Source: Peptostreptococcaceae bacterium (GTDB lineage: Bacteria > Bacillota > Clostridia > Peptostreptococcales > Filifactoraceae). From it: 64,000 nt of DNA. Of this stretch, positions 17,467-25,946 are shown in pieces. Made by a program: the position numbers and the translations under genes. The notes below the pieces were generated by a model. The model ran no database searches and was not told where the DNA came from. It saw only the letters and a program-made list of their open reading frames with translations. The stretch is taken from the NCBI GenBank assembly GCA_030532905.1, contig JAUNKE010000003.1:1-64000 (forward strand), in the 5' to 3' direction. The first letter of the stretch is position 1. Each line of letters opens with the position of its first letter.

Positions 17467-18072
17467 CTAATTGACACGCTCATAATTTTCGAAATGCTTT
17501 TTGAGAATTTTGGAGCCGATATAGACGCCGATAAATGCCAGCACGAAGGTGACAACAACCGCCGATACGCCCATCAACCCCTTGGTTGCGGCAATCATAC
17601 TGTCCATTCTCTCCGGTGTTTGTCCGCGCGCAATCCATTCGCTGCGATAGGATTCGACAAAGAACCACACCGGCAAAATTCCGCCCAATGCCTGTCCGAC
17701 CTGCATCAATCCGAAGCTGACGCCAATCTGAAGAACCGACGGATTGTCTTTTGACGAAGTGATGAAATCCGCAATAATCGCCGCCGCCATCGAAGAAAGA
17801 AACCACGGCAGATAGCCGGCGCCCATCAGAGTAAACATTCCCATAATAATTGCCGTCAACACCGTAAATTGCCACATCTTCCCGATTCTCTTCGCCGTAA
17901 AATAGATAATCGTTCCGCCCACCAATCCGAAGATGCCCGGACTGATTGCATGACCGTAAGCGCCCAGCGGGAAAATCGCGAGCATGATGACCATATACAG
18001 CACCTGATATAAAGCGGTCACGATTGCCAAAAAGACAAAGTCTTTGATTTTCAACATTTTATTTCTTTTCAT
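17467..18072 (-). CDS. MptD/Trep_Strep family ECF transporter S component
   Basis: The 201-residue product has about five to six membrane helices and the family's opening (LKIKDFVFLAIVTALYQVLYM), a GHAISPGIFGLVGG loop and a late IGVYIGSKILKKH helix. S components bind the ligand (usually a vitamin or metal) and pair with EcfT and EcfA; the ligand of this family is not established. The start at 18072 (MKRNKMLK) follows AAGGAGG with good spacing and overlaps the ATPase gene by 14 bases. The frame stays open upstream, but that part is the ATPase gene in another frame. Confidence 0.85.
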   Translation of the reverse strand: MKRNKMLKIKDFVFLAIVTALYQVLYMVIMLAIFPLGAYGHAISPGIFGLVGGTIIYFTAKRIGKMWQFTVLTAIIMGMFTLMGAGYLPWFLSSMAAAIIADFITSSKDNPSVLQIGVSFGLMQVGQALGGILPVWFFVESYRSEWIARGQTPERMDSMIAATKGLMGVSAVVVTFVLAFIGVYIGSKILKKHFENYERVN

Positions 18073-19480
18073 CGAATGCCTCCTTTTCCATTGCTCTGAA
18101 AATCTTTTCAATCTCCACGACGGAAGACTCTTCCACCTTAAAATCTCTTTTGATTTTTCCATTCTCCAGATAAACAATTCTCCCTGCGACGCGACGGATA
18201 AATTCATAATCATGAGAAATCACGAGAATTCCTTTTTCATTTGCCAAATTCAAAATCAACCGACTGACCCTTTCCATCGATTCCAAATCCAAACCCGAAG
18301 TCGGCTCATCAAAAACCAATACTTCGGCGGGCGACACATAGGCGGTTGCCACTTGCAGACGCTGTTTCTCGCCGCCCGATAAATTGAACGGATGCGACTT
18401 GGACAATTTTTGCAAACCGACCATCGCGAGCGCATCGCGCACTTCTTCATCCGAAACCCTCTGCGGACTGATATGGAGTTCATGCTCCACCGATGTGCCG
18501 AACAACTGATAATCCGAATCCTGCAAAATAAACAGAGGCAGACCGCCCTGCTCAATTTTTCCGCTGTCCGCTTTTTCCATCTGACAAATCAGTTTCGCCA
18601 GCGTCGTCTTGCCCGCTCCGTTTTTACCAATCAAGGCGAGCACTTCTCCCTGATGAAGCTGCAGATTCACTTTGTCCAAAATATCTTTGTAGCAAAGCCC
18701 TTCAATCGACAAGACTTCTCGTCCCGCCTCCTGCTCGAGCGGTAAAAATTCCTGTGCAAACAGCTCAAAGCTGCGCAAGCGATAATCCGATTGTTTGAAT
18801 TCCTCTTCGGTGTAAATTCCCTGAATTGCACCTTCCTGCAACAGAATCACTTTATCCAATCGGTTTTTAAGATAAAAATAGCGATGATCCGCGACAATAA
18901 TCGTATAGCCCTGCGCTTTAAGCTCGGTGATGTATTCCCCCATCTTCATCGTCATCGCATAATCCAAATTGGATGACGGCTCATCCAAAATCAAAATGCT
19001 CGGCTCCAAAGTCAATGAGCAGGCGAGACTCAATTTCTGCCGCTCCCCGCTGGAGACAGAGAAAATGTCTCTGTCCATAATCTCTTCCAGACGAAATTTT
19101 TTGCCTAAAAATTGTATTCTTGACTTCATCTCATCAAGCGGAACGCCGAAATTTTCCATCGCAAAGGCAAACTCGCTGCTCGTATTCGTTGTAAAAAATT
19201 GACTGCGCGGACTTTGAAAAACGCAGCCGATCGTTCGACTGATTTCCTCCATGCTCATTTGAGAAACAGATTTGTCCCGCAATCGAATCTCACCCGTCAG
19301 CTCCCCTTCATACAAATTCGGAATCAAGCCGTTGAGACATTTGAGCAGAGTCGATTTGCCCGAGCCGGAAAGCCCCGTAATCAACACCACCTCGCCGGGC
19401 TCAATTTCAAAATTGATGTCCCGCAAACTGTACTGATGCGCTCGGTCGTAACGAAAAGATACATTTGAAAATGAAATCAT
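18059..19480 (-). CDS. ECF transporter ATPase with two fused nucleotide-binding domains
   Basis: The 473-residue protein carries two ABC ATPase domains. Domain 1 has Walker A GLSGSGKST (~36), Q-loop QSPRSQF, signature VSSGERQK, Walker B ILILDEPSSNLD and an ADHR switch. Domain 2 (from ~245) has GKNGAGKTT, LQDSDYQLFG, LSGGEKQR, VLVFDEPTSGLD and ISHDYE. Both domains look catalytically complete. It energises import with the adjacent EcfT and the S component. Its ATG overlaps the EcfT stop codon by 4 bases (ATGA), a sign of coupled translation. Confidence 0.94.
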   Translation of the reverse strand: MISFSNVSFRYDRAHQYSLRDINFEIEPGEVVLITGLSGSGKSTLLKCLNGLIPNLYEGELTGEIRLRDKSVSQMSMEEISRTIGCVFQSPRSQFFTTNTSSEFAFAMENFGVPLDEMKSRIQFLGKKFRLEEIMDRDIFSVSSGERQKLSLACSLTLEPSILILDEPSSNLDYAMTMKMGEYITELKAQGYTIIVADHRYFYLKNRLDKVILLQEGAIQGIYTEEEFKQSDYRLRSFELFAQEFLPLEQEAGREVLSIEGLCYKDILDKVNLQLHQGEVLALIGKNGAGKTTLAKLICQMEKADSGKIEQGGLPLFILQDSDYQLFGTSVEHELHISPQRVSDEEVRDALAMVGLQKLSKSHPFNLSGGEKQRLQVATAYVSPAEVLVFDEPTSGLDLESMERVSRLILNLANEKGILVISHDYEFIRRVAGRIVYLENGKIKRDFKVEESSVVEIEKIFRAMEKEAFDEKK

Positions 19481-20190
19481 GATGAACCTCCATATCGAAT
19501 GACAAAAAACATCCCGAGCAAAAATCCGCCGAACACGACGGTATCATACCAATGCCATCCATGCTCAAAAATACTCGTGCGTTTACATTTCGAATCGATT
19601 CCCTTGGTCAGACCGGCGGAAGTCAACTCCTCCGCAAGCAAAGAGCATCGGAACAACTGCGGCACGATAAAATAAGAAAAGCTCTGTATGGGCTTTTTCC
19701 ACGAAAATCCGATTCCGCGAAGGTACATGCAATTTTTAATCAAGCGAAACTCTTCCCGAAAAGTCGGAACATAGCGAATCGCAATCGTAATCGCGATGAT
19801 GATTTTTCGCGGCAGATGTATCGATTGCAACGCGGATAAAATTTCCGAAGTTTGATAATCAAAGAACAGCAACGAGCCGATCATCATCATCGGAAGAAAT
19901 TGGTAGATAATAAAAAAGGTCATCGAAAAAAAGCTCAACCACATCGCAGATTCCGGTATGGGCATGGTTGCGAGAAATCGGAATATGACGAATGCAATCA
20001 GATATTTGAAAAATCGTCTCGTTTTTTTGTAGTAGAGCATAATCATACTCGCGAAAACAAACACATAGGGTATCGTCCACTCGCTTCGATACATCGAAAG
20101 CAGTATCGGCAGCAGCAAATTGACTCCCAAAAGCACGAGTACATTCAGCTTATTATTTTTCTTCACCGCTTCTTCGTTTGAATAAATCAT
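19477..20190 (-). CDS. ECF transporter transmembrane component EcfT
   Basis: The 237-residue integral membrane protein is the first gene of the ECF operon. It has about five helices and two Ala-Arg/Glu-Gly-like coupling helices (YLRGIGFSW; LLAEELTSAGLTKGI) that dock onto the ATPases. The ATG at 20190 follows GGAGAGAAAA; twelve upstream in-frame codons lack a ribosome site. A TTGACA-17-TAGAAT promoter stands directly upstream with an inverted repeat beyond it. Confidence 0.88.
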   Translation of the reverse strand: MIYSNEEAVKKNNKLNVLVLLGVNLLLPILLSMYRSEWTIPYVFVFASMIMLYYKKTRRFFKYLIAFVIFRFLATMPIPESAMWLSFFSMTFFIIYQFLPMMMIGSLLFFDYQTSEILSALQSIHLPRKIIIAITIAIRYVPTFREEFRLIKNCMYLRGIGFSWKKPIQSFSYFIVPQLFRCSLLAEELTSAGLTKGIDSKCKRTSIFEHGWHWYDTVVFGGFLLGMFFVIRYGGSS

Positions 20191-20208
20191 TTTTCTCTCC
20201 AATAAACA

Positions 20209-20224
20209 GTTAGTATGAGCTAAC
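20209..20224. promoter_or_regulatory. Inverted repeat just downstream of the EcfT promoter
   Basis: GTTAG-tatgag-CTAAC lies at the expected transcription start of the ECF operon, where a bound repressor would block initiation. No regulator gene is adjacent, so the ligand is unknown. Confidence 0.4.
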
Positions 20225-20227
20225 ACA

Positions 20228-20256
20228 ATTCTACTCTTTCTGATACATTATGTCAA
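20228..20256 (-). promoter_or_regulatory. Promoter of the ECF operon
   Basis: Minus strand: TTGACA and TAGAAT with a 17-base spacer, ending 38 bases before the EcfT ATG. Confidence 0.85.
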
Positions 20257-20428
20257 CAAAACAATCTCATTATTTGATTGAAAATATCGCTTCCGAAATT
20301 TTTATCTCCGGCAAATCTTTTTGCACAAAAAAAGACCCGCTTCAAAAGAGCGAGCGCAACATCCGTTTTCAAATCTTTCTGATTGCACGGAGAGCAAAAA
20401 GAATGAAAAAACCGAAAACAAAGTTCTA

Positions 20429-20457
20429 TTGACAAACAAAGCATTAAAATTTAGAAT
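20429..20457 (+). promoter_or_regulatory. Promoter of the second MATE gene
   Basis: TTGACA and TAGAAT with a 17-base spacer. The same pair of hexamers is used by the divergent ECF promoter 170 bases away. The rest of 20257-20539 holds no recognised gene. Confidence 0.85.
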
Positions 20458-20539
20458 ATCTTTATCGCAATTTCCGAACAGTTTAAGGAAATTGATTGAA
20501 TTGACAACCATTGGTTTTTCATCCGCGAATGGAGGTTGT

Positions 20540-21928
20540 ATGAAAGAACCGAATTTTGATAATCGTGCCGTCATGCTTTCCGAAAGCCCGACAAAGTTGA
20601 TGATATCTCAAAGCTTTCCGGCAATTCTCGGAATGATTGTGGTGGGGCTTTATTCTTTTATGGATGCGGTTTTTGTCGGGAATCTCGTCGGCAAGACCGC
20701 GATGACCGCCACCTCGGTCGCCTTTCCTTTCACGCTGCTGAACAACGGTATCTCAACGCTGATCGGAATCGGTTCGGCATCGATTTTATCTCGCGCAATC
20801 GGACGAAAAGATAAAGAAATCATCGAGCACATCATGGGCAATATGATTGCTTTGGTCAGTATCTTTTCTTTGCTGCTGAGCGTCTTAGGCATTACTTTTA
20901 CGCGTCCCTTGCTGATGATGGCGGGTGCGGAAGGCGAAGTGCTGGACGGTGCGGTGCGATATTTGAGAATAATCTTTATCGGCGCTGTTTTTGTAAACTT
21001 TGCACTCGCCGCCAATATGATGATGCGCGGGGCGGGCGAGCTCAGAAAAGCGATGCTTTATATGGCTGTCGGAGCCGTCATCAACATCGTACTCGACCCG
21101 ATTTTCATCATTCTTTTCCGAAGCTCCGGCAAAGGATTGGAGGCGGCCGCCTTCGCGACGATTTCAGCACAATTTATACAGGCGGCGATTACGCTGCGAT
21201 ATTTTATCGTTGAGAGCGAGGATGTAAAAATAAAAGACATCGCCATCTACAAAAAAATTGTACCGGAGATTTTCGCCATCGGGCTCTCCGCAACATTGAT
21301 GCAGATTATGACGATGCTCCAGCAGACCTTTATGTATCGAATCGCCTTTTTGTACGGCGGTACCGATTGGCAGACCGTCTTGGGTGCGTCCTTACGGATT
21401 CAGGCATTCGCCTTTATTCCGCTGTGGGGAATCAGCCAGAGCTTTCAGCCCATCGTCGGTACGAATTACGGCGCCAAAGAATATGCCCGCGTGCGAAAAA
21501 TCACATTGACATTTATCGGCGGCGCTACGCTTTTGGCTCTGCTTTTCTATATTCCGATACAACTTGCTCCGGAAAAAATCCTTGCGCTTTTCATCAACGA
21601 TCCCGCCATCGTTGCGATGGGGAAGAACGATTTTCGGCTGATGTTCGCCATGTATTTTCTCTTCGGATTGATGCTTATCAGCATCACCTTGTTCCAAGCG
21701 CTCGGCAGACCGGTTTTCGCAGGAGTCTTGGCAGTACTTCGACAAGTGTTGCTGTTGGTTCCGCTCGTATATTTTTTACCTCGGATTTCCAACTTGGGCA
21801 TTCACGGCGTATTTCTCGCGCCTGCGATTGCGGACGGGCCTCTCGCCGTCATCTGCATCATACAGGTTTCGCAAACACTCAAAGCGCTCGGACGATACGG
21901 AAAAAATATTGCACATGAAAAAACCTAA
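20540..21928 (+). CDS. MATE family efflux transporter (MepA-like)
   Basis: The 462-residue protein has about 12 membrane helices and the MATE pattern (SFPAILGMIVVGLYSFMDAVFVGNLVG, LAANMMMRGAGELRKAM, FQPIVGTNYGAKEY, FQALGRP). The ALGRP and NYGAKEY motifs suit the MepA-like branch of multidrug exporters; the substrate is not predictable. The start at 20540 follows GGAGG; 73 open codons upstream cross the promoter and are not translated. The stop codon lies inside the terminator stem. Confidence 0.9.
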   Translation: MKEPNFDNRAVMLSESPTKLMISQSFPAILGMIVVGLYSFMDAVFVGNLVGKTAMTATSVAFPFTLLNNGISTLIGIGSASILSRAIGRKDKEIIEHIMGNMIALVSIFSLLLSVLGITFTRPLLMMAGAEGEVLDGAVRYLRIIFIGAVFVNFALAANMMMRGAGELRKAMLYMAVGAVINIVLDPIFIILFRSSGKGLEAAAFATISAQFIQAAITLRYFIVESEDVKIKDIAIYKKIVPEIFAIGLSATLMQIMTMLQQTFMYRIAFLYGGTDWQTVLGASLRIQAFAFIPLWGISQSFQPIVGTNYGAKEYARVRKITLTFIGGATLLALLFYIPIQLAPEKILALFINDPAIVAMGKNDFRLMFAMYFLFGLMLISITLFQALGRPVFAGVLAVLRQVLLLVPLVYFLPRISNLGIHGVFLAPAIADGPLAVICIIQVSQTLKALGRYGKNIAHEKT

Positions 21929-21986
21929 TCGTGACTTTCGACCGATGACCCGAAGAGTCTATTCGGTCAGTGTCATGATTAGGTTT
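21921..21986 (+). terminator. Long terminator hairpin of the second MATE gene
   Basis: AAACCTAATC-GTGAC at 21921-21935 pairs with GTCA-t-GATTAGGTTT at 21972-21986. An inner GACCGA/TCGGTC hairpin lies in the loop, and TTT follows. The closely similar AAAACCTAAGC hairpin at 34983-35056 suggests a recurrent terminator design in this genome. Confidence 0.7.
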
Positions 21987-21998
21987 CATTATTTATCA

Positions 21999-23015
21999 TT
22001 ATATAATCCATTGTTCTTCAGAAGTTTCACTTTCAATTATTCGGTTCGGAATCTCGAGTCGGATGCAAAACCGCTCATTCATATTCAATTCCATCTTTCC
22101 GTTGAGCAGCTTGACATTTTTTCGAATACATCCCAAACCGCCATGCTCGGTAATTTGCTTCGTCGGTATAATTCCGTCATTTTCGATTTCAATTCGACTT
22201 TTATTTTCCATTCGACGAATATAAATCCACAAATTGTTTGCACGACCATGTACGATGGCATTGATTGCCGTCTCTCTGAAAATCTCAAAGAGAATTTGCT
22301 GAACATCTTCCTGAATCGGCATCTGTCCGTAAATATGAATCGCCAGATCCAACGGCTTAAAAGAGCAAATCAAATTTTCCGCTCGTTCTTCCATGATTTT
22401 TTTCCGCATCGCATCCACTTCACTCATTTCGTCGATTTTTTCGCTTTGTCTTCTCACCTCGTCGAAAAAACAAATTTTGTCACTCATTGACAATCGATTA
22501 CCCATCGGATCATTTTCATCCGTTTGGATGGAAAGAATGTCCTGATTTCCATTCACTTCGGCTTTGTCAAAAATCAACATGGAATGAGACGAACTCGGAT
22601 ACATACCGTTTTTCGCATGATTCCTCGGCGCCTCGTTTGGAAGCTCGGTATAATAATCGCCCATCGCGATTTGTTTGTTTTTCATCTGCTCCAATCGACA
22701 GCTGAGACAAATTTTTCTTGCCGCCGCAAGAATATGCTGCAATTTATATTCATCGCGCACCCGATTCGGCATTTGCAGATGCAGTTGTTTGGAGTTGCAG
22801 TAAATACATCCTTTGTTTTCCTGCTCCGGATAAAATACAAGATGCGAAAAATGCTCCACTCTCCGTTTGACAAAATAAATCGCCAAACCATTATATGCTC
22901 TCGCGCCATTCCAAGAAATCCACGAAATTGTTCGTATCGATATCAAAACAAGAGCACTTATAAAAAGCATTTCCTGTAGAATCACGCGTCCTAAAAAACT
23001 ATAATTCGTTAACAT
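21999..23015 (-). CDS. Histidine-kinase-like ATPase membrane protein with two Cys-x2-Cys pairs
   Basis: The 338-residue product has one hydrophobic segment near residues 10-30, then a cytoplasmic region with CIYC (~70) and CLSC (~103), a possible zinc site. The C-terminal GHKL domain shows the N box (ETAINAIVHGRANN), the G1 box (IENDGI) and a short G2 (GGLGCIRKN), as in LytS/NarX-like kinases. The helix before it (RKKIMEERAENLI) lacks the phosphoacceptor His one would expect. No response regulator is adjacent. It may be an orphan sensor or a non-kinase ATPase. GGGGGTGAGACT precedes the ATG. Confidence 0.75.
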   Translation of the reverse strand: MLTNYSFLGRVILQEMLFISALVLISIRTISWISWNGARAYNGLAIYFVKRRVEHFSHLVFYPEQENKGCIYCNSKQLHLQMPNRVRDEYKLQHILAAARKICLSCRLEQMKNKQIAMGDYYTELPNEAPRNHAKNGMYPSSSHSMLIFDKAEVNGNQDILSIQTDENDPMGNRLSMSDKICFFDEVRRQSEKIDEMSEVDAMRKKIMEERAENLICSFKPLDLAIHIYGQMPIQEDVQQILFEIFRETAINAIVHGRANNLWIYIRRMENKSRIEIENDGIIPTKQITEHGGLGCIRKNVKLLNGKMELNMNERFCIRLEIPNRIIESETSEEQWII

Positions 23016-23100
23016 AGTCTCACCCCCATGTGCAGCTCATGCTTATTTAGAATATTTGACTCCCCCGCAAATTTTCTAAAATGAATTTGTACTTAGTTCT

Positions 23101-23106
23101 ATTATA
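23101..23106 (-). promoter_or_regulatory. -10 element for the histidine-kinase-like gene
   Basis: Minus strand TATAAT about 85 bases before the ATG; the -35 is weak. Confidence 0.4.
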
Positions 23107-23607
23107 TTGAAACTCTATTCTCCGATTTGCCCGAAGAATTTTTTCAAAAGTGTGCTCTTTCGAATCGTCGAGAGATGCTTGGAGCATCCTTTTCTTGACG
23201 AACAATTCTTCGATTTGATTGAAACGCTTTATTCTCTATTTTGAAACATGTCTGTCTGTCCTATCAAGAAATTGATTCCCAATAGGACAGACAAAGGAGA
23301 TTACTCTTCTTACACATTCATATCCCATCGCCGAAAATCCTTCAGCGATTCTCCCTGAATATAAGATATCATAAATCAAATTTTTTCACATGGCCCATTT
23401 GGGCCATTTTTGAAATTTGTTCATATTTTTGTCGGCATTTTCTATAAAACAACTTTCGATTTTTGTATTTTGCCATCACTCTTCTATCGGATTTTAATGC
23501 TAAAACGGCTGAATCGCAATCCTTACATCAAAATATCCGAACCGAGATGGATAAAACGGCGCGGGCTTTACAACAAAAATTTTTTATCCGCTTGCGTTGC
23601 AAGTCAT
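23107..23607. other. Gene-free region with several hairpins
   Basis: No gene is recognised. Hairpins seen are GATGCT-tgg-AGCATC (~23174-23188) followed by CTTTTCTT, a perfect 12-bp stem TGTCTGTCCTAT/ATAGGACAGACA (23253-23264 with 23282-23293), and ATCGC/GCGAT (~23328-23350). The last is ATGGCCCA-tt-TGGGCCAT followed by TTTTT (23390-23411), which has the look of a plus-strand terminator. Together they could be a small RNA gene read left to right, though no convincing promoter was found. Confidence 0.4.
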
Positions 23608-23649
23608 AAAAAAACTGTTGCAGAATCAATTTTTGTTCCGCAACAGCCC
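23608..23649 (-). terminator. Terminator of the copper-amine-oxidase-N protein gene
   Basis: Minus strand GGGCTGTTGC...GCAACAG (7-bp perfect core) followed by seven T, about 100 bases after the stop codon. Confidence 0.75.
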
Positions 23650-23747
23650 TATAATTTCTAAACTTTTTTGAAATGCGATGACAATACAAAGACATTCTCC
23701 TTGTATTGCTCACTTTGAAATGCATTATGATTATTCATCGATTGTTA

Positions 23748-24854
23748 TTACCGGCTTATTTGAAATTGAATACCCAATCCTTCCGATACCGCTTTAACGG
23801 ACACATAGTATTTGCCATCCAAGTAAATCGGCTTGGTCGGTGTTACAAATATCGTAATATTCTCAAGCTCGTCAGTCGCAGCAGTACCGTGGAATCCCAT
23901 ATTAAAATCAAGCGGAAAACCAGCCAGTCTGTCATTATCATAATTTCCGATTACACATCCCTCATACTCCGTCCCATCGACACTCGCACGAAAATAATAA
24001 AACAGCCCGAGAACCTCAAAATCAGATGCACCTATCATGATATCGCCATTTACCTCAATAGTATCCAATTGTGCCGTTTTTCCATTATAGCTTACATTCT
24101 TCTTCACCTTTTGGATTTTGCTCGTATCAACTATTATAGGTGAAGGAATATTCCCGTTCTCCATCCTAAATTTCTGCATTTTCGACACAACAGGTTTCTT
24201 CGGTTGAACCGGTTGAGTTGTCTGTCCGGATCCGGTAACAAGCGGTGCCGACTTCTTCAGCTCCGGTAAAGAGACGATTGTTCCACCCGAGCCTGAAGTA
24301 TTCGGTTGCATATTTGATTGGGAAGAACTCGAACCGGCCGACAAAGTTCCGCCGAGATTTTCCACCGTATAACGAAGCGGAACATAGGTGCGTCCGTTTC
24401 TCGTTGTGGCAACCACCGGTGCTTCCTTTATGATGATATTGTCTGAATTGCCGTCGGTAATCGCCGCCGCAATCTTTTGTTTACTGTCCACACCGAATGC
24501 GATTACATACCGCTCTTTGCCAAATCCTACGACATTTATTCTTTTTCCGTTTTTCTCAATCGGCTGCACAACCAAAACCGCTCCCAACGGATCAACCAAG
24601 TCGCGAGCCAATGCCATCGTCGTTCCTCTTTGAGTAAAAACTTCAATCTCCGCTAACTCTCCATTGATGTAAAATTGCTTCTTGGTAATTGCCGAAGCTT
24701 TTGAAGATACCTTTTTCTTGCTTTTTTTCTTCGCCAACTGCGTGTAACGAATCGTATTTTCCCGCTTCAAATTTCCCGATTGCGCATCCGCATAAGAAAA
24801 AGAGGATAAAAACAAGACCCCCGCCAAACAAAACGAAAATATTTTTCTTCTCAT
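23748..24854 (-). CDS. Secreted protein with copper-amine-oxidase N-terminal-like domain
   Basis: The 368-residue product starts at 24854 (MRRKIFSFCLAG), after AGGAGGTTCT, with a clear signal peptide cleaved near SYADA-Q. A Lys-rich segment (KKKSKKK) follows. One Cu_amine_oxidN1-like domain (~60-190) shows FYINGELAEIEVF, VDPLGAVLVV and the NGRTYVPLRYTVENLGG motif. A Ser/Gly/Pro-rich linker and a second, diverged domain (~240-368) ending in YYVSVKAVSEGLGIQFQI follow. In clostridia such domains are non-catalytic surface modules. It is read alone; the divergent neighbour is a small secreted protein. Confidence 0.85.
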   Translation of the reverse strand: MRRKIFSFCLAGVLFLSSFSYADAQSGNLKRENTIRYTQLAKKKSKKKVSSKASAITKKQFYINGELAEIEVFTQRGTTMALARDLVDPLGAVLVVQPIEKNGKRINVVGFGKERYVIAFGVDSKQKIAAAITDGNSDNIIIKEAPVVATTRNGRTYVPLRYTVENLGGTLSAGSSSSQSNMQPNTSGSGGTIVSLPELKKSAPLVTGSGQTTQPVQPKKPVVSKMQKFRMENGNIPSPIIVDTSKIQKVKKNVSYNGKTAQLDTIEVNGDIMIGASDFEVLGLFYYFRASVDGTEYEGCVIGNYDNDRLAGFPLDFNMGFHGTAATDELENITIFVTPTKPIYLDGKYYVSVKAVSEGLGIQFQISR

Positions 24855-25184
24855 AGAACCTCCTATGTATTTTTTCTTTAACATTCTTCTACCCAATTCT
24901 GATGAAAAATATCTTTTGAAGCGAATTTGCTTAACAAAAAAACATATTATAGCTCCGCCATCCGCTCGGTTGTTATATCAACAATATCGATTGAACAGTA
25001 ACGAAAAAATCGCTTCCTTATTATATTATCTTGTCGGATTCTTCTCCGCATTGTTTGTTCTCCAATCTTTTTCTTATTGTTCATCCGGTGTTCACAATGA
25101 AGCTTTATTATTAAGTTGTGTCAAGGACTTCTCTAAGCACAAAATATAAGAACTTGGCAACATTTAATGGAAAAGGAGTACAGA
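24855..25184. other. Divergent promoter region
   Basis: This region separates two divergent secreted-protein genes. A minus-strand TATAAT (plus positions 24946-24951) could be the -10 for the copper-amine-oxidase-N gene, without a recognisable -35. On the plus side only AT-rich strings (AAATATAAG near 25140) are seen. No small gene or clear hairpin was found. Confidence 0.4.
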
Positions 25185-25652
25185 ATGAACAAAAAATCTA
25201 TGGCTGCATTATTCGCTGCAGGATTGCTGTCCACTTCAGCTTTCGCTTTTGCGGCAGATGCAAATAACAAACCGAATTCGTCAACACAATCCGTTACGAC
25301 GACACAATCACAAAAACAAAAAAGAGAATTGACGGAGACGGAGAAAAAAGAGTTTGAAGCTCGACGAGAAGCGATGACTCAGGCAAAAAGCAAATGGAAT
25401 GCCCTGTCCGATTCGCAAAAACAGGAGGTGTATGCACTCGAAGAAAAAATAATCGCTCTGGAAAAGGAGCAAATCGACAAATTGGTTTCTCTGGGCGTAA
25501 TGGACAAAACGAGCGCCGATGCTCAAAAGAAAAAATTGGATGAGCGATTCAGCCAACAAAAACAATCCGGAGCGCTCCCTTTCGGCAAAGCTCACAAAGG
25601 CGGTAAAGGCGCAAGACCCGGCGATGCCGCTAAGAATGCAAGCACAAAATAA
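25185..25652 (+). CDS. Small secreted helical protein, DUF2680/YckD-like
   Basis: The 155-residue product starts at 25185 (MNKKSMAAL) behind AAGGAG; six upstream codons are open but lack a ribosome site. The signal peptide is cleaved near FAFAADA. A Ser/Thr/Gln-rich stretch precedes a charged helical region with ALSDSQKQEVYALEEKI and KEQIDKLVSLGVMDKTSA. These resemble the paired helices of DUF2680 (YckD-like), a family of unknown function. The tail is Gly/Lys-rich. It is monocistronic. Confidence 0.75.
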   Translation: MNKKSMAALFAAGLLSTSAFAFAADANNKPNSSTQSVTTTQSQKQKRELTETEKKEFEARREAMTQAKSKWNALSDSQKQEVYALEEKIIALEKEQIDKLVSLGVMDKTSADAQKKKLDERFSQQKQSGALPFGKAHKGGKGARPGDAAKNASTK

Positions 25653-25780
25653 GCGACGACGAAGCGAGCAATAACTCGGGAGATTCGTTCTCCTGAGCAT
25701 CACTTGACCCAATACCCGCTTCCGAAATTGCAGAAAAGCATCCCCCTATAACTCACAACAAAAAATTGTAAACCCACTCA

Positions 25781-25818
25781 GCAAAAGCAGCCCTTTCGGA
25801 CTGCTTTTGCCAATTTAT
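25781..25818 (+). terminator. Hairpin terminator downstream of the DUF2680-like gene
   Basis: A perfect 10-bp stem GCAAAAGCAG/CTGCTTTTGC with loop CCCTTTCGGA, then CAATTTATT. It is 130 bases after the stop codon. Another hairpin (CTCGGGAGA/TTCTCCTGAG, 25674-25697) lies between and has no T-run. Confidence 0.6.
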
Positions 25819-25946
25819 TCCATTATACAACTCAAAAGCACAAGTTCAAAGAATGCGTACATCTCTCCACTCAAAGAAAAGTTGGAGAAGCCGGTTGATG
25901 TTTTGAAAGAATTTCAGTATGAACTTTTCACATGCGCTCTCAAACA

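Noticed and set aside
24945-24951. Firm promoter call for the copper-amine-oxidase-N gene
   Set aside because: TATAAT is present but the -35 position has no match, so it is mentioned only within the intergenic description.
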